This document shows, one piece after another, positions 12,753-18,969 of a DNA stretch of 21,708 bases. Below the pieces are notes generated by a model. It worked only from the letters and a program-made list of their open reading frames with translations, was not told where the DNA came from and made no database searches. Position numbers and translations under genes: made by a program. Source of the DNA: a virus. The stretch is taken from positions 1-21,708 of IMG/VR virus record IMGVR_UViG_3300030106_004100; one strand, given 5' to 3'. The first letter of the stretch is position 1; every line of letters begins with the position of its first letter.

Positions 12753-12766
12753 CTGCAGTTGATAAT
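12739..12766 (+). promoter_or_regulatory. Early rightward promoter
   Basis: -35 TTGTTT (12739-12744), 16-base spacer, -10 GATAAT (12761-12766). The predicted start near 12773 leaves a leader of about 36 bases to the ATG at 12809. The palindrome 12749-12762 fills the end of the spacer and touches the -10. A second possible -10, AATAAT at 12784-12789, pairs with TTGATA (12759-12764) at a long 19-base spacing. Confidence 0.5.
12749..12762. promoter_or_regulatory. Palindromic operator TCAACTGCAGTTGA
   Basis: A perfect 14-base palindrome located between two divergent genes and overlapping the predicted -35 of the regulator promoter and the spacer/-10 of the early promoter. One bound dimer could control both directions. 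The adjacent HTH protein is the obvious candidate. Confidence 0.65.
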
Positions 12767-12808
12767 TCTTTTTTCATGTGCATAATAATACAGATCAGGG
12801 AGGACATT

Positions 12809-13090
12809 ATGACAAACGATCAATTAATCAAAGAGAGTGAACGGATTGGCCGGGACGAGTACAGCGTTTGGGCTGAGTTTAGGGACGACGAAACTGGATT
12901 AGTCTGGACAGTGAAACAGTTAAAGGGTGATCTTTCAGAATCAGATAATCCTCTGCAACTATTGGAGGGAATCGTAAAAGGTTATGAGTTTTGGAAAGAC
13001 GAGAAAAAAGATTGTGCTTTATCGCATGATCCCTCTGTTGGTTTTGACGCAACAGACGACATCCGTTTCGTCAAGGAGCATAACCTATGA
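12809..13090 (+). CDS. Unknown 93-aa first early protein
   Basis: Starts at the ATG 12809, behind a strong GGGAGGA site. The frame is open further upstream, but that would run through the operator. The protein is acidic: SERIGRDEYSVWAEFRDDET, then a VWTVKQLKGDLSESDNPLQL stretch and KGYEFWKDEKKDCALSHDPS. Two Trp-containing beta-like segments suggest a small mixed fold. I recognise no family. As the leading gene of the early operon it may be a host-takeover or anti-host protein. Its stop overlaps the next ATG (ATGA). Confidence 0.6.
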   Translation: MTNDQLIKESERIGRDEYSVWAEFRDDETGLVWTVKQLKGDLSESDNPLQLLEGIVKGYEFWKDEKKDCALSHDPSVGFDATDDIRFVKEHNL

Positions 13091-13263
13091 GCCTCAAGAA
13101 CCTTAGCATCCTTGCAGCGATTCTTTTAGCTCTTGGGTGGATTGGAAATCAAGACTATCAAGACGAGTTAATCGAAGAACAGCAGTATTTCAAAGACGTT
13201 TGTGATGGTATTCATCCAGACTACAAAAACCTTCAACCACCATGTTCAATCAAGGGGAACTAA
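13087..13263 (+). CDS. 58-aa small membrane protein
   Basis: ATG at 13087 inside an ATGA overlap, TAA at 13261-13263. The N-terminus MSLKNLSILAAILLALGWIG is a single membrane span with a positive start (or an uncleaved signal). A Gln/Glu-rich stalk follows, then YFKDVCDGIHPDYKNLQPPC with two Cys that could form a disulfide outside the cytoplasm. Short phage proteins ending in ..Y...Vc.G..PDYk are familiar to me from early regions, function unknown. It may sit in the inner membrane and influence superinfection or host physiology. Confidence 0.6.
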   Translation: MSLKNLSILAAILLALGWIGNQDYQDELIEEQQYFKDVCDGIHPDYKNLQPPCSIKGN

Positions 13264-13264
13264 T

Positions 13265-13888
13265 ATGTTAGAGATAAACAAAAATCTAGAAACACAAGCC
13301 TTTATGACTGCACTTGTAAAGGCTCAGTCAGAGATCACTCACGCAAGTAAAGACAAGAAAAACCCTCACTTCAATTCTAAGTACGCCACGCTAGAGGCTA
13401 TCATCGATGCAGTTAAGGAGCCTCTCAACAAGAACGGCATTTTCTATCAGCAGAAAGTACACGAGCGTGAGAACGCTGTTTGTGTTGAGACAATCTTCCA
13501 CGGCCCGGATGGTCAGATGAGCTTTGGGCTTACGACTGTGCCACTGGATAAGAACTCGCCTCAAGGGTATGGATCTGCCCTGACATACGCAAAACGATAC
13601 TCACTTGCTACAGCTTGCGGAATCGGGTCGGATGAAGACGATGATGGAAATGGTGCGGAAGCCACTCACAAGAAAAGCACCAAAGAACAAATCAAGAAGA
13701 TTGGCAAAATGCCAAAGCAAGAAGTTAAAGAGAGTGGAATCATTGCAAAAGCCCTTGAAGCAAAAATAGTTTATCCCAAAACAATCGAAAACTGGCGCAA
13801 AGAAAAGATGACTGACGCAGAGATAGAGGCAAAGCTAAAAAGAGCTTTAGATCAAGCAACTCAAAAGGCTGTTACTGATGGACAATAA
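13265..13888 (+). CDS. erf: ERF-family single-strand annealing protein
   Basis: 207 aa from the ATG at 13265 with AAGGGGA upstream; the frame is open earlier but would overlap the membrane-protein gene. ERF signatures: KDKKNPHFNSKYATLEAIID, PLNKNGIFYQQKVH, VETIFHGPDGQMSFG, QGYGSALTYAKRYSLATACG and the acidic SDEDDDGN. The C-terminal third is a Lys/Glu-rich helical tail. ERF (as in P22) forms rings on single-stranded DNA and anneals complementary strands during circularisation and recombination. It is followed at an 11-base overlap by its nuclease partner, a Redbeta/Redalpha-like arrangement. Confidence 0.92.
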   Translation: MLEINKNLETQAFMTALVKAQSEITHASKDKKNPHFNSKYATLEAIIDAVKEPLNKNGIFYQQKVHERENAVCVETIFHGPDGQMSFGLTTVPLDKNSPQGYGSALTYAKRYSLATACGIGSDEDDDGNGAEATHKKSTKEQIKKIGKMPKQEVKESGIIAKALEAKIVYPKTIENWRKEKMTDAEIEAKLKRALDQATQKAVTDGQ

Positions 13889-14696
13889 ACGAGTCTTTTT
13901 TGAGCAAGGTTCCCCGGAGTGGCTGGAGTGGCGAGGGTCACTCCGAACCGCCTCTGAAACTCCGACCGTTATGAATCTTAACCCTTATCAGTCGCAAAAC
14001 GCTTTACGGAAGCAAAAGGCAGAGCAAAAACCCACTTTTGTTAACGAGGCGATGGTCAGAGGCTCAAACATGGAGCCTATTGCTAGGGCAGCAGTAGGGG
14101 AGGAGCTTGGAATACATTTGGAGCCACGTTGTTATGAAATGGGGCTTTTTGGAGCCTCTCTGGACGCTTTTGGCGAACTGGAAGGGGTAAAGGTCATCGT
14201 AGAGATAAAATGCCCCTCAAGCCCTTCTAGTGCGTACTGGAGCGATTTGGACGAAAAGCACCCTGCATTTTGGCAATTAGTTCACCAAAAACTTTGTTCC
14301 GGGGCTGAACGGACGTTTCTTTACACTTATGACGAGGGACGCACCCGACTTCAAGAATGTCATATCACTGAGGATCATTTCACCCAACTCATAGAAGCAT
14401 GGAACAAGTTTGAATCTGAGCGAGTAGACGAGGCTTTTGAAAAGATTGCGACTGAGTACAAGAGCCTCAAAAGAATCGAGAAGCAAATCAAAGACGAATT
14501 GGATGAAATCAGTAAAACCCTAAAGGATCAGGGCGAGTGTTTTGGCTTTGGAGTGACAATTAAAACTGTTCAAAAAAAAGGATCTCTTAATCTTAAAAAG
14601 TTGGAGGAGGAAGATCCCAATCTTTTCAAGCAGCTCGAACCGTATTTTTCCAAGTCATCGAGTTACAAAAAAATCAACATAACAGAGGCAAACTGA
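13878..14696 (+). CDS. YqaJ-family viral recombinase exonuclease
   Basis: 272 aa. The YqaJ/lambda-exonuclease fold shows in order: GSPEWLEWRGSLRTASETPT (11-30), RGSNMEPIAR with E66, GASLDAF with D96, VIVEIKCPSS with E109-x-K111, and FWQLVHQK with Q133/Q137. These are the metal-binding and catalytic residues of the PD-(D/E)xK group. The C-terminal 90 residues form a coiled coil (about 180-225) and a basic end. It would resect 5' strands to give the tails that ERF anneals. The ATG at 13878 lies within the end of erf, and its TGA overlaps the next ATG (TGATG). Confidence 0.92.
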   Translation: MDNKRVFFEQGSPEWLEWRGSLRTASETPTVMNLNPYQSQNALRKQKAEQKPTFVNEAMVRGSNMEPIARAAVGEELGIHLEPRCYEMGLFGASLDAFGELEGVKVIVEIKCPSSPSSAYWSDLDEKHPAFWQLVHQKLCSGAERTFLYTYDEGRTRLQECHITEDHFTQLIEAWNKFESERVDEAFEKIATEYKSLKRIEKQIKDELDEISKTLKDQGECFGFGVTIKTVQKKGSLNLKKLEEEDPNLFKQLEPYFSKSSSYKKINITEAN

Positions 14697-14929
14697 TGCT
14701 TGCAGAACGAGGTGAAGATTTTAAAAAAAACGTCATTGGTATTATCTATGCAGATGGCAAAGACGGAGGAACACAACTATTTTTAGATTCAGTTTTTTTA
14801 ATGCATCCGTCTGAAATAACTGCTGATGTACTGGCCGATCTGAGTTTTGAGATAAAAATGATGTCTAAAGACATATATGATCTAGCGGTAGAGAAAGGAA
14901 AAAAGGAGCGTAAAGATGTCAGTGAATAA
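14696..14929 (+). CDS. Unknown 77-aa protein between exonuclease and SSB
   Basis: ATG at 14696 coupled to the exonuclease stop (TGATG); its end overlaps the ssb start by 14 bases. A predicted beta-rich N-terminal half (FKKNVIGIIYADGKDGGTQL FLDSVF) precedes a helical half (EITADVLADLSFEIKMMSKD) and a Lys-rich tail. No family recognised. Co-translation with recombination genes suggests an accessory DNA-metabolism role. Confidence 0.62.
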   Translation: MLAERGEDFKKNVIGIIYADGKDGGTQLFLDSVFLMHPSEITADVLADLSFEIKMMSKDIYDLAVEKGKKERKDVSE

Positions 14930-15272
14930 AGTGATTTTGGTCGGGAATCTAGGCAGAGATCCTGATATTAAATATTGGGAGGATGGTACTAAGACCATGA
15001 CCATCAGCCTTGCTACTTCCGATAAATGGAAAACGCCTGAAGGTGAAAGAAAAGAATCAACTGAATGGCACAAAGTAGAGTTTAGAGGGGCAATTGCAGA
15101 AATAGCTGACACGCTCAAGAAAGGTTCAAAGATATATGTCGAGGGCAAGATTCAGTATCGGGAATGGGACAAGGACGGAGAGAGGAGATTTTCGACAATC
15201 ATTAAAGCCTTCAACTTCCAATTCCTGTCACCAAAAGATGAACCGCTTGTAGACGATGACATCCCATTTTAG
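14916..15272 (+). CDS. ssb: Single-stranded DNA-binding protein
   Basis: 118 aa. A classic bacterial-type SSB OB fold: NKVILVGNLGRDPDIKYWED at the N-terminus, TMTISLATSDKW, STEWHKVEFRG, KGSKIYVEGKIQYREW, then a very short linker and the acidic tip DDDIPF. That tip is the partner-recruiting tail of cellular SSBs. The linker is much shorter than in E. coli SSB (177 aa). It coats single-stranded DNA and probably coordinates with YqaJ/ERF and replication. An AAGGAGCG site is embedded in the preceding gene just before the ATG. Confidence 0.95.
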   Translation: MSVNKVILVGNLGRDPDIKYWEDGTKTMTISLATSDKWKTPEGERKESTEWHKVEFRGAIAEIADTLKKGSKIYVEGKIQYREWDKDGERRFSTIIKAFNFQFLSPKDEPLVDDDIPF

Positions 15273-15311
15273 GAGTCAGAATCAGAGCAAGACACACTAA
15301 GGAGATGTAAA

Positions 15312-15536
15312 GTGAATAAACAACTGTGGCAAAGAGCTTACCATCTTGGAAGGTTTGCATTTCGAGATGAAAAAGCAGCTTACATATCAGCTAACCATGA
15401 GGGGCTGGTAAAAGAAATGCTTGTTGCACGAGATTGTTGGGTGCGAGGAAATACTAATTGGGAAGACACGGACTTTATAAGTCGCTGCCAAAGAGTTTAT
15501 CAACAGAAATTGTACGACAATTTGAATGATTCATAA
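15312..15536 (+). CDS. Unknown 74-aa protein, GTG start
   Basis: GTG at 15312 with a GGAGAT site 6 bases before it; there is no ATG option that preserves the N-terminus. The protein is a compact helical one rich in aromatic and basic residues: LWQRAYHLGRFAFRDEKAAY, then a CWVRGNTNWEDTDFISRCQR stretch. No family recognised. It lies in the early operon between ssb and the last gene. Confidence 0.55.
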   Translation: MNKQLWQRAYHLGRFAFRDEKAAYISANHEGLVKEMLVARDCWVRGNTNWEDTDFISRCQRVYQQKLYDNLNDS

Positions 15537-15554
15537 AAAATAAATGGAGGTAAC

Positions 15555-15890
15555 ATGAATCGATTAGAAGAGATGCAGGAACAGTTTGAGGGTTACCACA
15601 ACAAGTACCCGGAGGTTTGGGAAGAGTTCAAGAAACTAACCTTTCAGATGATTAACACTGGACGTACCAGATACTCTGCAAAAGCAATCTTTGAGGTCAT
15701 TAGGTGGAGTCGAGATGTAGGTGGGGATGGAGTCTCAGAGTTTAAAATCTGTAATAACCACATTCCTTTTTACGCCAGAGCCTTTGTGAAAACATACCCG
15801 GAGCATGAGGGTTTCTTTCAGATCAAGAAGCAAACAAGCGTGTACAAGGTTGCGAACAATTGGGGAGATCCAACGCCAGAGGATGTTTAG
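15555..15890 (+). CDS. Conserved phage protein of unknown function (111 aa), possible winged-helix-like fold
   Basis: ATG at 15555 with a GGAGG site. FEGYHNKYPEVWEEFKKLTF, then YSAKAIFEVIRWSRDVGGDG, then FKICNNHIPFYARAFVKTYP and EGFFQIKKQ. I recall the pattern 'np.vw..F..la......g...ysa..i.e.iRw.......fKi.Nn..pyyaR.f....p...gfF' as a frequent small phage protein beside recombination genes, never characterised. It is the last gene of the rightward operon; its TAG overlaps the stop of the convergent 608-aa gene by four bases. Confidence 0.65.
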   Translation: MNRLEEMQEQFEGYHNKYPEVWEEFKKLTFQMINTGRTRYSAKAIFEVIRWSRDVGGDGVSEFKICNNHIPFYARAFVKTYPEHEGFFQIKKQTSVYKVANNWGDPTPEDV

Positions 15891-17713
15891 TCTCTAGGGA
15901 CTATCTCTTTAGACTTTGATTGTCTGCGTCTGTTTTCTCGCAAATCTCGTTCGAGTAAGTTTCTGATTGATTGGAGAGCATTTTCTTGATTGATGCCTCT
16001 TACTCTATTTGTTGCGCCTTTTGCTAGATTAATGCCTGTTTGCATCATTGTTGGCTGGCCTAACAAAGTATTCTCAACTCCTGATTCTACGCCTCTTTGT
16101 AAATCTCCTTTGAAAGATGTCATAGCACTTGGTCTGTCAAGGACGTCGTCTAAACTTTCTGCAAAAATTGTAAGAGTAAATAAATCTTGATCTTTTATGC
16201 CGCCAACCGTTTGAACTTTGTTGATTGCATCTAATAGTTTAGAGCGAGAAACAGCGTTTCCGGTCAATCTTCTTAATAATGTACCCAACTGCTTTCCAGT
16301 TGTAATTGAGTCAAAATCAGTTTTTTTGCCTGTAACAGATTCAATGCTGTCTATTGCGTCTGCAAGAATACTGAAATTATCGTTTGCTTTTGCATAACTG
16401 TCGCTTTTGTTTCTTAGATAATTATTTATATCTCGATTAAAATTTTTAATTACTTGCTCTGTGTTCCCAGCAATCCCTCCGGGCTGGGCTTTATCATAAT
16501 TAAGTTTTTCGTTTACTGCTTGTTTGAGATCATGCAACCCTTTAGCGTCTTTCGGATTTTTAGCAAGGTCAAAAATGTCTTTGACTAATTTCATAGAAGT
16601 TGGATTTTTTTCAATCCTTGTTGTGCCTTCAAAAATTGGGTTTAAGTTTTCATCAAATTTTATGTTTAATCGTTCTGAAAGATCATTTATAAATCTTCTG
16701 CCAATATTTAAAATTTCTTCATCGCCATCTATAGAAACGCCTCTTAAAGTGTTGGCCTCTTTATCAACGTCTTTCCCTGCTTTAGTTTTTGCAACTTTTA
16801 ATTTTTTGATATTGTTTAAAAGTGCTGCTCCGGGTATATCGTGCGCTCTGTTTAATTGCTCATCTCTTTTGTTAGTTAATCCCTTTGATCTTAAATTGAG
16901 CATTTCTAACATTCTTTCTTTGTCAGCAATAGATGCCTGTTTAATCATTTGAACAGTAGATTCATCAAACCCCTGTTTTATTGTTTCAATAGCTTCTCTG
17001 TCTTTTTCTATTGTTCTATCTTTAGTAAAACCTTCGGGATCTGGAATTCTTGTTTTAGCAAGTTCTGCGCTTTCATCTCCTGCTCTAATTCTGTTTGCAG
17101 TTTCCTCTTTTTTTGTAATTGTTGGCTCTAGTTGTCTGCCAGTGAGAAACTGACTAGGGCCGCCAGATAAAATTGGAGGTAAATATCTTCCAGCAAATCT
17201 ACCTAAATTTTCTTGTAATTGTCTTCCTGCCTCCGAGGTAGGCTCATAAAACGGAATCAATCGATTACGACCAAACGCTTCAGCCCTTTGCTCTGCGGTT
17301 CTTTGAATGTCTCTTGCGCCTTCTTGTGTTCCAAAACTGCCATCTGATAGAGCTTTTCCAAATCCTTCTACTGTCCCAATCACACTACCGATCGCAGGAA
17401 TAACCGACGTTGCACCTGAAAGCACAACATCTGCTACGCCTCTTGCTCCTTCTAACCCTCCCGGTACGTCTTTAAACAATTCGTCTAAAGGTGTTTCAGA
17501 TGGAAATCTGTCAACAAAATCATCAACTGCTTGAGGCGTAATTGATCTAAATAACTGCTTTCTCCCTTTTGCAATATCTGGCTGTTGATTTCTAATTTCA
17601 TCTAACAAAGTTCTAGTTGGTGCAAATTCCTCTAAAGTTGGAATTTCAGATTCTTGAGATTGAGAATTATCTGACTTTTTTCGAGATCGTATTTCTTCAA
17701 GTAAAGTAGCCAT
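15887..17713 (-). CDS. Large virion protein, probable internal/ejection protein
   Basis: 608 aa. The N-terminus repeats an 'LLEEIRSRK ... LLDEIRNQQ' motif (residues 4-12 and 36-44). A Gly/Ala/Val hydrophobic region (about 85-125, GLEGARGVADVVLSGATSVI onward) could insert into a membrane. The rest is long, helical and highly charged (about 180-600). Size, helical composition, a hydrophobic patch and last position after two similar genes resemble the ejection-protein sets of P22-like (gp7, gp20, gp16) and T7-like phages, which form a conduit for DNA entry. No residue-level family match, so the call is positional. The gene is AT-rich compared with the portal and terminase genes. Confidence 0.55.
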   Translation of the reverse strand: MATLLEEIRSRKKSDNSQSQESEIPTLEEFAPTRTLLDEIRNQQPDIAKGRKQLFRSITPQAVDDFVDRFPSETPLDELFKDVPGGLEGARGVADVVLSGATSVIPAIGSVIGTVEGFGKALSDGSFGTQEGARDIQRTAEQRAEAFGRNRLIPFYEPTSEAGRQLQENLGRFAGRYLPPILSGGPSQFLTGRQLEPTITKKEETANRIRAGDESAELAKTRIPDPEGFTKDRTIEKDREAIETIKQGFDESTVQMIKQASIADKERMLEMLNLRSKGLTNKRDEQLNRAHDIPGAALLNNIKKLKVAKTKAGKDVDKEANTLRGVSIDGDEEILNIGRRFINDLSERLNIKFDENLNPIFEGTTRIEKNPTSMKLVKDIFDLAKNPKDAKGLHDLKQAVNEKLNYDKAQPGGIAGNTEQVIKNFNRDINNYLRNKSDSYAKANDNFSILADAIDSIESVTGKKTDFDSITTGKQLGTLLRRLTGNAVSRSKLLDAINKVQTVGGIKDQDLFTLTIFAESLDDVLDRPSAMTSFKGDLQRGVESGVENTLLGQPTMMQTGINLAKGATNRVRGINQENALQSIRNLLERDLRENRRRQSKSKEIVPRD

Positions 17714-18969
17714 TATTTTTGCTCGTCTCTTCTAATTAATTCTGCTTCTAAAGCATTTACAAAATCCTCGCCCATGACTTCTACAAGTTTTTTACGATCT
17801 GATCTGTTTGCTATTTCTTCAAGTTGCTTTGTAGATTGAGAACGAAAGTTGAAAAGCATTTCTTCTCCACCATATTGTCGATTAGCAGCTTTTTTTAATT
17901 CTTCTAAACCTTCTTTATAATCTCTATTTTGAACGTAATCTGTAATTACTAAATCAACTGGGACATTTAATTTATTTGCTTTGTTGGTGAAGTCTTTTAA
18001 AACCATTTCATATTTTTGTAGTTGAGGACTGTATAATCTTGCAGCTCGGTCTATAAAATCAACTCTTTGCTCTGGTAGTAATATTGTTCCCTCGGTTGCT
18101 TGTTGAATAATGGTTCTGACAAAATTTGGAATCTGATATTCTCCCTCTGCGTCTGTACTAGCCAACCACGCCTTTGCTTGCGCTGCTGTTTGAAACTCTG
18201 ATTCCCTTACCACTGAACCCGGATCAAGCATTTTCATAAAATTAAAAACAATTGCCAAGTCTCCTGCTGGCGAGGGATCTGTTGCAGATGCTCGTATCCT
18301 TCCAAAAGCATCGTCTATTTGAATAATATCTTTTGTATTTTTGTCGTACCTATCAGCTAGAGGTTTGTATTCTTGCTTAGATTGTAATGCTGCTGTTCTT
18401 AATTGTTCTCTGGTTGCGTTTTCAAGCGTCACTCCTTGCGGTAAAAATTTTTCTATTTTTTTATCGTTCTGGCTTTTTTCACTTTTTGCCCTTACTTGAG
18501 AAACGTCAAAGGTAGGAAGGTTCTGAGAAGTTACGATAGGACGATTGATTCTTTCCTGAAGCTCGTCAATTCTTGCTTGATTGTCTGGTACTGGCTCAAA
18601 CTCAGGACGTTCAACAACTGACGGATACATCGTGTCGAGCATTGGATCTGCTTGTTCCATAACTTGTTTTTGTGCTTTTCTTTCTTCCCTTCGGAGCGAT
18701 CCACGATCAAACAAGTTGCCGAGTAGATTCCTGACACCTCGACCTAGTTGTCGATAAGGGTTTTCTACTCCCTCAAATCCTGGTAACACTTGAGGGCCAG
18801 AGGGAGTCATAACCGTCCTGCGCCCTTTAAAATTAGGATCAGTCTGAAAGGGTACGCTTACAAATGTTCCTGTTGTGGGATTAAAAACATTCTGTATCCC
18901 CTGCTGAGGCATATTGCGATTCTGGATCATTTGATCCATTGCCATGATTCTTTGAAGTCTGTTCGCCAT
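17713..18969 (-). CDS. Virion-associated protein, second of the ejection-type set
   Basis: 418 aa, start coupled to the previous stop (TAATG) and stop coupled to the next gene the same way. N-terminal 130 residues are Met/Gln/Pro-rich and disordered. From about 150 it is helical, with DLAIVFNFMKMLDPGSVVRE followed by SEFQTAAQAKAWL, and LLPEQRVDFIDRAARLYSPQ. The 'DLAlif.fmKmLDPgSVVREsEF..A' stretch is one I recall from large structural proteins of marine phages, of unknown exact function. With its two neighbours it probably forms part of the virion core or DNA ejection apparatus. Confidence 0.6.
   Translation of the reverse strand: MANRLQRIMAMDQMIQNRNMPQQGIQNVFNPTTGTFVSVPFQTDPNFKGRRTVMTPSGPQVLPGFEGVENPYRQLGRGVRNLLGNLFDRGSLRREERKAQKQVMEQADPMLDTMYPSVVERPEFEPVPDNQARIDELQERINRPIVTSQNLPTFDVSQVRAKSEKSQNDKKIEKFLPQGVTLENATREQLRTAALQSKQEYKPLADRYDKNTKDIIQIDDAFGRIRASATDPSPAGDLAIVFNFMKMLDPGSVVRESEFQTAAQAKAWLASTDAEGEYQIPNFVRTIIQQATEGTILLPEQRVDFIDRAARLYSPQLQKYEMVLKDFTNKANKLNVPVDLVITDYVQNRDYKEGLEELKKAANRQYGGEEMLFNFRSQSTKQLEEIANRSDRKKLVEVMGEDFVNALEAELIRRDEQK

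Noticed and set aside
15892-15910. TAGTC/GACTA inverted repeat next to the convergent stops as a terminator
   Set aside because: Only five pairs, no GC-rich stem and no T tract on either strand.
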